A program made the translations under genes and the position numbers. A model generated the notes under the pieces. The model searched no databases, was not told the origin of the DNA, and saw only the letters and a program-made list of their open reading frames with translations. A stretch of 64,000 nucleotides of DNA. Origin: JAVKMO01 sp031539345 (GTDB taxonomy: Bacteria > Bacteroidota > Bacteroidia > Chitinophagales > Chitinophagaceae). Shown one piece after another: positions 10,201-18,040 of the stretch; within the stretch, counting starts at the first letter, position 1, and each line of letters starts with the position of its first letter. The DNA lies in assembly GCA_031539345.1 (NCBI GenBank), contig JAVKMO010000003.1, forward strand, positions 1 through 64,000. The letters are read 5' to 3'.

Positions 10201-10311
10201 TAATTCAGCAACAAGCATATCGTCTTTAAATTCTTTTACGAGTGTTCTTTCTTGATACTGTTGGGTATTGTTACGTTCGCCAAAACTTTGCCAATATTTT
10301 TTCTTGCTCAT
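7201..10311 (-). CDS. actB: Alternative complex III subunit ActB (molybdopterin-like plus ferredoxin domains)
   Basis: A 1036-residue iron-sulfur subunit combining a molybdopterin-oxidoreductase-like domain (about 60-740) and a C-terminal four-cluster ferredoxin domain (about 770-1010). A twin-arginine motif (SRRDFLKYLGF, near residue 48) indicates folded export by Tat. The cluster ligands appear as CSGCGSCVVAC, CQHCDNAPCENVC, CIGTRYCANNC and CSFC with CMQAC. In the family the first domain has lost the molybdenum cofactor, and no N-terminal FeS Cys motif is seen here. It relays electrons from quinol at ActC to the hemes of ActA. It lies 71 bp after actA. Confidence 0.95.
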   Translation of the reverse strand: MSKKKYWQSFGERNNTQQYQERTLVKEFKDDMLVAELKQETLENKSTSRRDFLKYLGFASITATIASSCETAIKRTIPFLNKPQNIVPGEANFYATTFSLDGEVVPVLAKVRDGRPIKIEGNDLSSIYQGGTSAKVQASVLSLYDTARLQNALIKNNSGYEKATDMNALDTRIKAAISNKKIALITNSVSSVSGRATIDTFKKKYTVEHIQYDEISYAGMLNANEKTYGKRAIPGYRFDNAEVIVSIGADFLGTWLSPIEFSKQWSKNRKVNAKTFRMSKHYQIESLLSLTGANADERIVIRPSEEVAFVSYLYEQISGKNSGVTLSTKLQKQATEIAKNLLAHKQKSLVVCDSNDTNVQIVVNAINEALESTKATIDWTAASHTRQTSDQIMADFIGDVKNKKYDVVIFAAGANPVYSHFQGQELATALASIPVTISLNSLLDETAQVCQYILPDNHYLESWGDAEIKTGQYAFSQPTINPLFATRQWQETLLRWSDDTTSYEHFVKNNWTKKVGGETNFEKLLQDGVYTDAKEKSSAVFTAGGAVANALTALVSEKTSTSTEVVFYQKVAIGSGAMANNPWLQEMPDPITKATWDNYAVISPSMAKKLNIVVDDNYEVETDKPVIKITIGNKDIELPVLVIPGTHADVIGIALGYGRTEKIGKAVQGVGKKVSSFITYNGTTIQYKNTASAVSNTGTTFPLAYTQTHNSYEGRDAVMKEMSLQQFVAHPNAIVHEREEEFKKFKNNVLTEKQYVSDATLYAEHEKPGIKWGMSIDLNSCSGCGSCVVACNAENNISVVGKKQVLKAHEMHWIRIDRYFSGDEENPEVVFQPMICQHCDNAPCENVCPVAATNHSSEGLNQMSYNRCIGTRYCANNCPFKVRRFNWLDFNGADSFKNNQQPLVDEGALDEVVMDMNADLTRLVLNPDVTVRARGVIEKCSFCVQRLQGGKIKAKKENRPLQDADIQTACMQACPTNAIVFGNVNNQNSQISKLRNEDQKERVFYALELIHVLPNVNYLAKVRNKNSDEKVTLSTH

Positions 10312-10382
10312 AAGTAATGATTTGTATGGAATGATTTTTTTGCTTATTGTAAGGTGAGGATTATTTTATAGAGGATACAAAA

Positions 10383-11621
10383 TTAGTAATGACATTTTTG
10401 ACATTCGTTCGCACCAATCATCTCTGCGGTAACGCTATCAATTTTACCCGCTTTCATGTCGTTGTGATATTTTTCATACATACTATAAAATCCATTTTCT
10501 TTGAACTGCACTTTCGTGTTGCGATGGCAATTGACACACCAACCCATGCTAAGACTTGCAAATTGTTTCACTTCGTGCATTTCTTGAATTTGCCCATGAC
10601 AAGTTTGACATTGCACTTTTGCATTCACAACGTGATGCGAGTGATTAAACAAAACGTGGTCAGGCAAATTGTGTACGCGTATCCAAGGAATTGGTTTTCC
10701 ATTGCCTGTATATTTTCTTGCTTCTTGATCCCAACCTGCATATTCATACAATTTTCGAATCTCTGCTGTACCGTTTACTTGTTTGCCTTCTTCATTAAAA
10801 ATAGGGGCTCCTTTATATTCATTAATTGCCATGTGGCAGTTCATACACACATTTACAGGAGGAACGCCAGAAAATTTGCCTTGTTTTGCACTTGTATGGC
10901 AGTACAAACAGTTAATTTGGTTAATACCTGCGTGTACTTTATGTGAATAATAAATAGGTTGTTCTGGTTGATAGTTTTGATTTCTTCCCAAACCTATTGT
11001 TGCTTGAACGAGCCAATAAGCAAAAATAGAGACTAAAATGAGCGTAACTAAAATGATGTTTCTTTTTTTTCTATAAAAAGGAACAATTGGACCGTGTTCA
11101 ATGCCTTGTTTTTCGTCTGCATATCGTTTGAGTGTAGATAATACATTGATAAAAACAAACAGCAAAATGAATAAAGCAATTAAAATGCCTATAATCCATA
11201 ACGACACGCTTGATTCACCGTCATTGTTATCACTTTTTTGTGTAGCGGCTTTTTCTGCAGGTTTCCATTCTCTAACATAAGTAAGGACACTTTCAATTTC
11301 AGCATCTGTCAATTCTGCAAAAACATTCATTGATGTTTTGTTCCATGCGATGTACAAATCATTGAAGTATTTATTACCTGATGCTAATACTTTTTGATTG
11401 TTTCTAACCCAATCATACAATAATTTTTTGTCGGTAACTCTTTCTTCTATTCCCTTTAGTGCAGGTCCTGTAAGGTTTTTGTCAATGGCATGGCAAGACG
11501 CACATTTTTGCATAAACAAGGCCTTTCCGTCTTGTGCTTGAACATTTGCAGTAAAAAGAAATAAAGCACAGAAGATGCTGATTACAAGTCGGCTACAAGG
11601 AAGAAAAAATTGTTTCATCAT
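10383..11621 (-). CDS. actA: Alternative complex III subunit ActA: monoheme domain fused to pentaheme cytochrome c
   Basis: First gene of the respiratory operon. The 412-residue product has a signal peptide (1-30), a class I monoheme cytochrome c domain (CASCH at 40-44, likely Met ligand near 98), two membrane segments (about 144-167 and 187-208), and a multiheme domain with five CxxCH sites (CLYCH, CMNCH, CQTCH, CVNCH, and CQKCH at the very C-terminus). That makes six heme c sites in one chain. In the known complex the pentaheme part carries electrons from ActB towards the acceptor. The fused monoheme domain could hand electrons to CuA of CoxB, which is inference. About 260 bp of non-coding DNA precede it; no clear TAnnTTTG box was found there. 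Confidence 0.94.
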   Translation of the reverse strand: MMKQFFLPCSRLVISIFCALFLFTANVQAQDGKALFMQKCASCHAIDKNLTGPALKGIEERVTDKKLLYDWVRNNQKVLASGNKYFNDLYIAWNKTSMNVFAELTDAEIESVLTYVREWKPAEKAATQKSDNNDGESSVSLWIIGILIALFILLFVFINVLSTLKRYADEKQGIEHGPIVPFYRKKRNIILVTLILVSIFAYWLVQATIGLGRNQNYQPEQPIYYSHKVHAGINQINCLYCHTSAKQGKFSGVPPVNVCMNCHMAINEYKGAPIFNEEGKQVNGTAEIRKLYEYAGWDQEARKYTGNGKPIPWIRVHNLPDHVLFNHSHHVVNAKVQCQTCHGQIQEMHEVKQFASLSMGWCVNCHRNTKVQFKENGFYSMYEKYHNDMKAGKIDSVTAEMIGANECQKCHY

Positions 11622-11880
11622 ATCAAATACGAGTTAATTTTAAATAGTACTGAGTTGTTTAAAAAACACTAAAACGAAAAGCAAAAGAGCGCTTGCATTG
11701 GTGAGTAGATAAAACCCACTGGATGCAAAACCCGACGAATGTAAAAATGTGTAGGTATTGACAAAAAAATTGATTTGTTTTTTTTCAACATAAATACAAG
11801 TTTCAAAATATGCTTGTACATATTTTCTTAAAACACATGAATGCTCTGGTTCAAGGATTTTCTAATTAAAAAATAAACCA

Positions 11881-12999
11881 TTACAAAACGCCTTTTGTTG
11901 TAGGCAAGATTAAATTGTTGTCATCTTTTTTAACCGCAGATTTAATGGCTTTTGCAAAGCATTTAAAAATGGCTTCTATTTTATGATGTTCGTTATCCGC
12001 TTTGCATTGAATAAAAAGATTGCTCAAAGAAGTGTCTGTAAAGGATTTGAAAAAATGAAAAAATAATTCTGTTGGCACATCACCAATTTTTTCACGTTGA
12101 AAATTGACCTCCCATTTTATCCAAGGTCGTCCGCCAAAATCTAAAGCTACAAAAGCAATTGCATCGTCCATTGGCAAAGCAAAGCCATAACGCTCAATAC
12201 CCAATTTGTTGCCCAATGCCGTTTTAAACGCTTCGCCTAATGCAAGTGCCGTATCTTCTACGGTATGGTGTTCGTCAATATGTAAGTCGCCTTTTACGTG
12301 TACAGACAAATCGCACAAAGAATGTTTGGCAAGCTGTTCTAACATGTGATTAAAAAAATGTAACCCTGTATCAATTTTGTGTTCTCCCCTACCGTTCAAA
12401 TTTAAATGAATGTCAATTTGTGTTTCATTGGTACGCCTTTGTATATGTGCTGTTCTTGCATTTTTTTGTTTGAGGAATAAAAAAATTTGTTCCCAAGAAT
12501 GAGTTTGCAGAGCACAATGTGAATGTAAATGTTCTGGTAGAGAAAAATGATTATTGTGGATAAAAATACCTTTACAATCAAGGTTCTTAGCCAATTCAAT
12601 ATCGGTTGGTCTGTCTCCAATGACAAAAGAATTTTGAATATCATAATCACTCGACAAATAGTTTGACAGCATACCAATTTGTGGTTTTCTCGTTGGTTTA
12701 TTTTCATGCGGAAAACTTTTATCAATATGCACATGAGCAAAATGAATCTGTTCATTTTCTAAGGTGTCTAAAAGGAAATTATGGACAGGATAAAAAATTT
12801 CTTCAGGAAAAGAAGGCGTTCCCAAGCCGTCTTGATTGCTCACCATCACAAGTTGATAGTCTAATTCATTGGCTATTTTTCTCAACCAATAGAGCATATC
12901 AGGAAAAAAAACAAGTTTAGAAAAACTATCAATTTGGTAATCTGCGGGTTCAAGAATGAGCGTTCCATCTCTGTCGATAAACAAAATTTTTTGTGCCAT
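11881..12999 (-). CDS. hisB: Bifunctional histidinol-phosphatase / imidazoleglycerol-phosphate dehydratase
   Basis: Two steps of histidine biosynthesis in one cytosolic protein of 372 residues. The N-terminal HAD-type phosphatase (about 1-165) shows the nucleophile motif DRDGT near residue 9 and the GDRPTD motif. The C-terminal IGP dehydratase (about 185-372) shows the metal-binding FNHMLEQ and DEHHTVEDT motifs. The length is typical for the fused form. No other his gene is in the window, and the next gene upstream is an RNA methyltransferase 31 bp away, so it is separate from a his operon here or belongs to a scattered pathway. Confidence 0.95.
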   Translation of the reverse strand: MAQKILFIDRDGTLILEPADYQIDSFSKLVFFPDMLYWLRKIANELDYQLVMVSNQDGLGTPSFPEEIFYPVHNFLLDTLENEQIHFAHVHIDKSFPHENKPTRKPQIGMLSNYLSSDYDIQNSFVIGDRPTDIELAKNLDCKGIFIHNNHFSLPEHLHSHCALQTHSWEQIFLFLKQKNARTAHIQRRTNETQIDIHLNLNGRGEHKIDTGLHFFNHMLEQLAKHSLCDLSVHVKGDLHIDEHHTVEDTALALGEAFKTALGNKLGIERYGFALPMDDAIAFVALDFGGRPWIKWEVNFQREKIGDVPTELFFHFFKSFTDTSLSNLFIQCKADNEHHKIEAIFKCFAKAIKSAVKKDDNNLILPTTKGVL

Positions 13000-13030
13000 G
13001 ATATTGTACTTTTAGATATTGTGTGAAAAA

Positions 13031-13774
13031 TTAAAATGATTTTGTAACGGTAAGAGAATACAATAAAACGCCACAAGCAACAGCCACATTCAGCGAATCT
13101 CCACTTCCTTTTTTTTCTATGCACACTTGATCGTTACTCAATGCTAAAATATTTTGATTGACGCCTTTTGATTCATTACCCAAAACGAAAAAAATATTTT
13201 TGTGTTTTGTTGTTGAAATATGTTGTAGCGGATGACCCGACAAACTTGACGCATAAATGGGTATGTGCTGATGCTGTTTAAAAAAAGCAAGCAAATCAGT
13301 ATAAATAACATTGACATTTAACCAAGCACCCATACAGGCTTGAATGGTTTTGGGATTGTAAACATCAACACAGTCTTGGCTACAAACAATTTGTGTAATA
13401 CCAAACCAAGCCGCCGTTCTGATGATTGTTCCCAAATTGCCGGGGTCTTGAATGGCATCTAAAACAAGAATAACTTGATGCTTGAAGGGCAATAATTGTT
13501 CTGTTTTTTTTTGCACTACAGCAACGGCATCACGTGGTGTTTTTAGTGTACTCAATTTTTCGATAATGAAATGTTCTACCACTTCATACGGCACTTTTTT
13601 TTGTATGAGAAGAGGAATCAGGGGCGAATTTTTTATTGTCAAAACTTCGACAATGCAAGTGCTTTGTGTTTCAAGAACTTCAACAATAACTTTTGATTGT
13701 TCGAGTAAAAACAAATCAGCGACTTCATTGTTTTTGATGCTTTTTAAACGATTGATTTTTTCTTTTGTTATCAT
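13031..13774 (-). CDS. TrmH/SpoU-family RNA 2'-O-methyltransferase
   Basis: A 247-residue SPOUT-class methyltransferase that uses S-adenosylmethionine to methylate a ribose 2'-OH in rRNA or tRNA. The three family motifs are visible: DAIQDPGNLGTIIRTA, then FFVLGNESKGV, then the C-terminal GDSLNVAVACGVLLY knot segment. A TTG at 13798 is also open in frame, but the ATG at 13774 begins at the usual family N-terminus and clears the glnS stop codon at 13800 by 25 bp. It lies between glnS and hisB in the same direction. The exact RNA target cannot be told from sequence alone. Confidence 0.88.
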   Translation of the reverse strand: MITKEKINRLKSIKNNEVADLFLLEQSKVIVEVLETQSTCIVEVLTIKNSPLIPLLIQKKVPYEVVEHFIIEKLSTLKTPRDAVAVVQKKTEQLLPFKHQVILVLDAIQDPGNLGTIIRTAAWFGITQIVCSQDCVDVYNPKTIQACMGAWLNVNVIYTDLLAFFKQHQHIPIYASSLSGHPLQHISTTKHKNIFFVLGNESKGVNQNILALSNDQVCIEKKGSGDSLNVAVACGVLLYSLTVTKSF

Positions 13775-13799
13775 GTTGCACAGAAAAAAGTAAGTCAAA

Positions 13800-15467
13800 T
13801 TAATGAGAAAAAATTTCTTTCTGCCATGTGTCTTTAAGCGTTACAATACGATTAAAAACGATTTGTTTTTCTGTGCTGCTTTTGTCTAAACAAAAATATC
13901 CTTTGCGCATAAACTGCAATCTGTCTTCTGGTTTTGTTGTTGCTAAAGAAGATTCTATTAAAGCATTGCGAATGATTTGTAGAGAATTAGGGTTCAATAT
14001 TTCAGCAAGTGTTTTTTCACTATCACTTGGATTTTCTACTAAAAATAATCTGTCATACAAACGCACTTCTGCACACAATGCGGTTGCTTTGTCCACCCAA
14101 TGAATAACGCCTTTTACAGCAATGCCTGATGTGTCTTGTCCGCTTTTGCTATTGGGAAAATAAGTGCAGTATAATTTTTTGATATTGCCTTGTTCATCTT
14201 TTTCACAGCGTTCATATTGCAGAATATAAGCACTTTTTAAACGCACTAAAGTGGTTGGAGACAGGCGGAAGAATTTTTTGATTGGTTCTTCCATAAAGTC
14301 TTCACGTTCGATAAAAATATGTTTTGAAAACGTCAATTCTCGGCTTCCTGAATTGGGGTCTTCAGGATTATTTTCAGCCAGCAAAATTTCACTTTTAGCA
14401 TTTTCATAGTTTGTAATTTCAATTTCAATGGGGTCTAAAACTGCCATTACTCTTTTTGCACTGGCGTTGAGTTCTTCTCGAATGCAAGATTCTAAAAGAT
14501 TAACGTCAATGATATTTTCTCTTCGTGCAACGCCAATTTTTTCACAAAACTTGCGGATAGAATTTGGCGTATATCCACGTCTGCGAATGCCAGAAATTGT
14601 CGGCATTCTTGGGTCATCCCAACCAGAAACAGATTGTTCTTGAACGAGTTGCAACAATTTTCTTTTACTCATTAAAGTATAAGTCAAATTTAAGCGTGCA
14701 AATTCATATTGTTGAGATGGATATAAATTGAGTTGTTGAATAAACCAATTGTATAAAGGGCGATGGACTTCAAATTCTAAGGTGCAAATTGAATGTGAGA
14801 TATATTCGATTGCGTCGCTTTGTCCGTGTGCAAAATCATACATGGGGTAAATGCACCATTCATTTTTTGTGCGGTGGTGTGGCACGTGTTTGATGCGATA
14901 AATAATCGGGTCGCGCATGTGCATATTGGGTGATGTCATGTCTATTTTTGCTCTCAATACTTTTTGCCCATTGGTGTATTTGCCTTGTTTCATTTCTTCA
15001 AACAAGCGTTTATTTTCTTCTGGCGTTCGGTTTCTATATGGGCTTTCAGTACCTGGTTTTGATGGTTCGCCTTTTTGTTTGGCAATGTCTTCTGAGGTCA
15101 AGTCATCAACGTAAGCAAGCCCTTTGTCGATGAGTTGAATTGCCATTTGATACAATTGCGAAAAATAATTAGACGTATAATGTTCATTATGCCATTGAAA
15201 ACCGAGCCATTGAATGTCTTCTTTAATTGCATTAACATATTCTGTCTCTTCTGTTTCTGGGTTTGTATCATCAAAACGCAGATTGGTTGTGCCTTTGTAT
15301 TTTTGTGCTAAGCCAAAGTTGAGACAAATAGATTTGGCGTGTCCTAAATGGAGGTAGCCATTTGGCTCAGGTGGAAAGCGGGTTACAATGGGTGTTGTTT
15401 GTGTTTCGTTTTTAATTTGTTGTTCGATTGTTTCTTCTAAAAAATTGAGTGCGTGGGTGTCGGACAT
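13800..15467 (-). CDS. glnS: Glutaminyl-tRNA synthetase
   Basis: Class I aminoacyl-tRNA synthetase of 555 residues that charges tRNA-Gln with glutamine. The HIGH signature is at residues 40-43 in PNGYLHLGHAKS, and the KMSKS counterpart is the LMSKRKL segment near 265. The all-beta anticodon-binding domain fills the C-terminal third. Length and motifs fit GlnRS rather than GluRS (for example the PPEPNGYLH form and the C-terminal barrel). It heads a minus-strand run with the RNA methyltransferase and hisB, and diverges from the superoxide dismutase gene across about 290 bp. Confidence 0.96.
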   Translation of the reverse strand: MSDTHALNFLEETIEQQIKNETQTTPIVTRFPPEPNGYLHLGHAKSICLNFGLAQKYKGTTNLRFDDTNPETEETEYVNAIKEDIQWLGFQWHNEHYTSNYFSQLYQMAIQLIDKGLAYVDDLTSEDIAKQKGEPSKPGTESPYRNRTPEENKRLFEEMKQGKYTNGQKVLRAKIDMTSPNMHMRDPIIYRIKHVPHHRTKNEWCIYPMYDFAHGQSDAIEYISHSICTLEFEVHRPLYNWFIQQLNLYPSQQYEFARLNLTYTLMSKRKLLQLVQEQSVSGWDDPRMPTISGIRRRGYTPNSIRKFCEKIGVARRENIIDVNLLESCIREELNASAKRVMAVLDPIEIEITNYENAKSEILLAENNPEDPNSGSRELTFSKHIFIEREDFMEEPIKKFFRLSPTTLVRLKSAYILQYERCEKDEQGNIKKLYCTYFPNSKSGQDTSGIAVKGVIHWVDKATALCAEVRLYDRLFLVENPSDSEKTLAEILNPNSLQIIRNALIESSLATTKPEDRLQFMRKGYFCLDKSSTEKQIVFNRIVTLKDTWQKEIFSH

Positions 15468-15616
15468 AATGAATGGTGTAAAATAAAATACAAGATGTAA
15501 AAATTGAGTTGAGCGAATTTATTTGTTCTGAAAGGATTACGTGAGGAATTTATTTTTTAGTGTTTGGTTATAAAAAGCGGAAGAAAATACAAAGCTCAAT
15601 AGTAAGGCAAGCCCTG

Positions 15617-15637
15617 AACGGAGCGTCGCAACAATGC
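15617..15637 (+). repeat. 21-bp dispersed repeat, copy 1
   Basis: The 21-mer AACGGAGCGTCGCAAC-A-ATGC lies in the 290-bp spacer between glnS and the dismutase gene. It is found again inverted at 40648-40668 with one difference. It is richer in G and C than its surroundings. The rest of this spacer must hold the divergent promoters, but no convincing consensus box was found. Confidence 0.6.
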
Positions 15638-15757
15638 CCTATAGAAAGGTGGTGCTGGAAACCAAAAATTGATTATTGCATAGCGTGTCAATTGTAGGGT
15701 TGAAGTGTTCATTTTTTATATTTTCGTTTTTACTTTTTCATTTAAAATTATTATTTT

Positions 15758-16366
15758 ATGTCTCAATTTACATTGCCACAATTGCCCTATAAACACGATG
15801 CTTTAGAGCCTCATTTTGATACTGCCACAATGGAAATTCATCATGGCAAGCATCATCAAGCCTATGTTACAAATTTGAATGCAGCGATTGCAAATACGGA
15901 ACACGAAAAAAAAAGTTTGTTGCAGCTTGTTCAACAGGCGGGTAGCATTAGCCCTGCGGTTAGAAATAATGGCGGTGGGCATTTTAATCATTCACTTTTT
16001 TGGGAAATTTTATCGCCTGCAAGTGGTGCTGTTCCGAGTGGAGATTTAGCTGCAGCAATTGATGCAACGTTTGAAAATTTGGACGGTTTAAAAGAAAAAA
16101 TCAATCAAGCGGGCATGACGCGTTTTGGAAGTGGTTGGTCTTGGTTAATTGTTACAAATGGCAAACTTGCTGTTTGTTCTACGCCCAATCAAGATAATCC
16201 TTTGATGGATGTTTCCGACGTAAAAGGTACGCCAATTCTGGGTGTGGACGTTTGGGAGCATGCGTATTATTTAAAATATCAGAATAAACGTGCTGATTAT
16301 TTAACCGCTTTTTGGAGTGTTATAAATTGGAGTCAAGTGGCTAAAAATTATGCAGCTGCTTTGTAA
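15758..16366 (+). CDS. sod: Fe/Mn superoxide dismutase
   Basis: Converts superoxide to hydrogen peroxide and oxygen, probably in the cytoplasm since no signal peptide is present. The 202-residue protein shows the metal ligands H28 (MEIHHGKHH), H78 ([10 protein letters not shown]) and the Asp and His of the [15 protein letters not shown] signature near the C-terminus. The residues that separate iron from manganese enzymes were not resolved by eye, so the metal is left open. It is monocistronic, followed by its own terminator at 16390. Confidence 0.95.
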   Translation: MSQFTLPQLPYKHDALEPHFDTATMEIHHGKHHQAYVTNLNAAIANTEHEKKSLLQLVQQAGSISPAVRNNGGGHFNHSLFWEILSPASGAVPSGDLAAAIDATFENLDGLKEKINQAGMTRFGSGWSWLIVTNGKLAVCSTPNQDNPLMDVSDVKGTPILGVDVWEHAYYLKYQNKRADYLTAFWSVINWSQVAKNYAAAL

Positions 16367-16389
16367 GCAACATTGTATTTTTAAATATC

Positions 16390-16423
16390 GCCGTCAATCA
16401 TTTTGGCGGCTTTTTATTTTTTT
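16390..16423 (+). terminator. Rho-independent terminator after superoxide dismutase
   Basis: GCCGTC (16390-16395) pairs with GGCGGC (16405-16410), with one G-U pair, across a 9-base loop. A T-rich run to 16423 follows. It sits 24 bp after the dismutase stop codon and just before the next gene. Confidence 0.8.
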
Positions 16424-16435
16424 GAAATTTCATTT

Positions 16436-16837
16436 ATGCCGATTATCAATTTAAAAATAAGCACTGCTAACGAAGAAAAAAACAAGCAATCTATTGCTGA
16501 TGAAATTACACGTTTGACGGTTTTGCATTTAAAGAAAAAAGAATCTGTAACAGCAATTACTATTGTTTGTGTTGAACCTTGCGATTGGTTTATTGCAAAA
16601 AAATCTTTAGCCGATTTAGGTCAAAACAGTTTTTACTTAGATATTAAAATTACCGATGGCACAAATCTAAAAGACGAAAAGAAAGATTTTGTGCAAGCTG
16701 TTTTTGATTATATGGCAAGTGTATTACCACATTTGCATGCCGAAAGTTATGTGTATGTTGAAGAGGTGAACGCTGATGCGTATGGCTTTGGGGGCAAAAC
16801 GCAAGAGTTTAGGTATGTCAAATCACAGCTGGAATAG
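16436..16837 (+). CDS. 4-oxalocrotonate tautomerase-family protein
   Basis: A 133-residue protein beginning MPIINLKIST, the start typical of the tautomerase superfamily, in which the proline exposed after removal of Met is the catalytic base. The length is about twice that of the 62-residue 4-oxalocrotonate tautomerase, as in fused-repeat members of the superfamily. A TTG at 16403 is open in frame, but starting there would bury the proline and run through the dismutase terminator, so the ATG at 16436 is preferred. The substrate is unknown. It converges with the damaged toxin gene on the minus strand. Confidence 0.75.
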   Translation: MPIINLKISTANEEKNKQSIADEITRLTVLHLKKKESVTAITIVCVEPCDWFIAKKSLADLGQNSFYLDIKITDGTNLKDEKKDFVQAVFDYMASVLPHLHAESYVYVEEVNADAYGFGGKTQEFRYVKSQLE

Positions 16838-16871
16838 ATTAAAAGCTGTTGGTGGTCAGAGAATTCAAAAA

Positions 16872-17081
16872 TCAATAGTGTTTCATTGACTTTTTTGGGT
16901 AAGCACGATATTTTTGGGTGATACGAAAATACCAAATGCCAGTACTTTTAGGTTCTCTTTTTCTTAATTGAACTTGCGAGTAATGTCCTTTTTCTAAAGC
17001 ATATTGTGCTTTTTTAAATGCAGGCAATAAAGCGTGTTTTTGAAGATAGCGTTCTACTTCTTCTGAAACTAAAATCAGCAT
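16872..17081 (-). pseudogene. RelE/ParE-like toxin of TA pair 1, apparently frameshifted
   Basis: A 69-residue basic protein that aligns with the toxin at 18058-18270 over an FxxRxxxKYRA-type core. Homology stops after QKYRAYPKK. The next frame continues with the residues expected from the paralogue, ending in an FSDHQ segment like the ISDHQ terminus of copy 2 (about 16850-16890). One extra A in the A6 run at about 16886-16891 would rejoin the frames. Even then the stop codon found after DHQ in copy 2 is missing, and the frame would run into the antisense of the tautomerase gene. Its ATG overlaps the antitoxin stop as TGATG. Probably a decayed toxin; an error in the homopolymer run is the alternative. 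Confidence 0.6.
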
Positions 17082-17284
17082 CAAATGCGTTTAAAAGAAC
17101 TTGGATTTTGCAAATAATCTTGTTCGGCTTGCTGCGCTTTTTTTAACAGTTCTGGGCTTACTTCTTCATTGCTCAACTCGGTCAAATTTAAAAAATTCAA
17201 TATCAAATAATCTAGCAATTGTTCGATATTGTTAAAAGTTGTTTGCTCAAGCTGAACGCTGTCTTTAATCGTAATGGTTGTCAT
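17081..17284 (-). CDS. Antitoxin of TA pair 1
   Basis: A 67-residue protein beginning MTTITIKDSVQL, closely matching the N-terminus of the antitoxin at 18293-18514 (MTTITIQQDIKL) and sharing its pattern of a short beta strand followed by an acidic helical tail. In type II systems the N-terminal part binds the operator and the C-terminal part wraps the toxin; here this is inferred from size, order and the RelE-like partner. It is intact. The toxin gene follows with a one-base overlap, so the two would be translationally coupled. Confidence 0.7.
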   Translation of the reverse strand: MTTITIKDSVQLEQTTFNNIEQLLDYLILNFLNLTELSNEEVSPELLKKAQQAEQDYLQNPSSFKRI

Positions 17285-17365
17285 AAAAAAAATTATTTAT
17301 TTCTTGACTTGTTCGTTGTCATTTCATTCTGCAAGTATCAAAATCTTCAGATTCTTTTCGGTCAT
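17267..17365. repeat. Shared TA leader repeat, copy A
   Basis: This 99-bp stretch covers the first codons and whole leader of antitoxin 1. It matches 18497-18595, the leader of antitoxin 2, with three differences, at 17300, 17339 and 17352. It contains a candidate promoter box on the minus strand. The identity is far higher than that of the proteins it precedes. Confidence 0.85.
17332..17339 (-). promoter_or_regulatory. Candidate -7 promoter box for TA operon 1
   Basis: On the minus strand the sequence reads GATACTTG followed by CAGAATG, close to the Bacteroidota -7 consensus TAnnTTTG. Copy 2 and the copy at 38736 read TATACTTG at the same place. A -33 TTTG element is not clear. Initiation would give a leader of about 45 bases before the antitoxin ATG. 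Confidence 0.4.
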
Positions 17366-17405
17366 AAAAAAATCGAGGGGTTTGCTATTGAAACAAACAC
17401 CTCGA
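17366..17405 (-). terminator. Rho-independent terminator inside dispersed element, copy 1
   Basis: On the minus strand TCGAGGTGTTTG (17405-17394) pairs with CAAACCCCTCGA (17384-17373) over 12 bp with one mismatch. The loop is TTTCAATAG and seven T follow (A run 17366-17372). It would end transcription of the gene at 17459-17824 before the TA operon. Confidence 0.8.
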
Positions 17406-17458
17406 CAAATAGGCTACCATTTTTATGTTAGGTGATAACACCACAGACGGCAGGAGAA

Positions 17459-17824
17459 TTACTTTTTTTCTCTTTTAAATAAATAACGTGTAATAAAAAT
17501 CCCAGTGCTTTTTTCAACACCATAAACGCCAGTATTGACACTCGTTAATTCCCAGCCTTCATTAGCCATATCTGATATTTTATCAGTAATAACCTTATCA
17601 TTATTTCTAATGTTTCCGAAATTAATACCAACGAAACTAAAGAAATTCTCTAAGCTAAGTTCAACTTCTTGATTTTTAGCATCAGTGGCAATTAAGCGAG
17701 AACGACCTAAACCACCAGGCACAACAGATTCTACGGTAGTGATTTGCTTAAACTCATATTTTGCTTGAGTATAAGCGTTTTCTAAAATAAGTGTTAAAGT
17801 AAGCATTAAAAATACTTTTTTCAT
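17459..17824 (-). CDS. Small exported protein, DUF4177-like
   Basis: A 121-residue protein with a signal peptide (1 to about 19, cleavage near AYTQA). The C-terminal half has the pattern MANEGWELTSVNTGVYG then RYLFKREKK, which resembles DUF4177 proteins (EGWEL followed by a KRE tail). The function of that family is unknown. It lies between two toxin-antitoxin operons in the same direction, with the dispersed terminator element starting six bases after its stop codon. It is likely a periplasmic protein transcribed alone. Confidence 0.7.
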   Translation of the reverse strand: MKKVFLMLTLTLILENAYTQAKYEFKQITTVESVVPGGLGRSRLIATDAKNQEVELSLENFFSFVGINFGNIRNNDKVITDKISDMANEGWELTSVNTGVYGVEKSTGIFITRYLFKREKK

Positions 17825-18040
17825 ACGGTTGTTGTTTTAAAAGTTAAAAAATAAGAAGGAAGAAAGCGACGCAAGCAAGATATGTTCGACCATTGTAAGA
17901 ACGGTTGCTGATTTTGCTGTGCTGGCATAAGCAAAAAATGATTAAGAGGTATTAAAAAATAAAATATCAATAAAAAGGAATAATCCGAATGTATTAGAAT
18001 TTACAAAAAGTCAAAAAATATTTTTCAAGAAAAAGTACGC

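Larger units (their letters stand above)
17321..17453. repeat. Dispersed terminator-promoter element, copy 1
   Basis: Read on the minus strand it starts with CTGCCGTCTG at 17453, six bases after the stop codon of the small secreted protein gene. It runs through a conserved 45-base segment and a terminator hairpin, then ends with the outer half of the TA leader. The same order recurs on the plus strand at 38623-38752, with most positions identical. It separates one gene from the next and could act as both terminator and promoter. No terminal inverted repeats or target duplications were found. Confidence 0.8.

Noticed and set aside
7201..10311. Active molybdopterin oxidoreductase
   Set aside because: The domain is present, but the operon and family (ActB) show that it has lost the cofactor; no N-terminal FeS Cys motif or cofactor-ligand residue was seen.
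10389..10946. 185-codon plus-strand reading frame
   Set aside because: It is antisense to the multiheme half of actA; it is rich in Cys and His only because of the CxxCH codons on the other strand.
17323..17365. Short conserved leader peptide starting MTEKNLKI in the TA leaders
   Set aside because: The 13-codon frame is kept in two leaders, but in the third copy (38711 on) the frame differs and runs on, so conservation looks like promoter DNA rather than coding.
17365..17453. Possible integron attC site beside TA cassettes
   Set aside because: One heptamer ACCTAAC fits the RYYYAAC core, but the matching GTTRRRY partner is not found at the other end, the second copy reads ACATAAC, and no integrase is present. 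The hairpin plus T-run explains the structure better.
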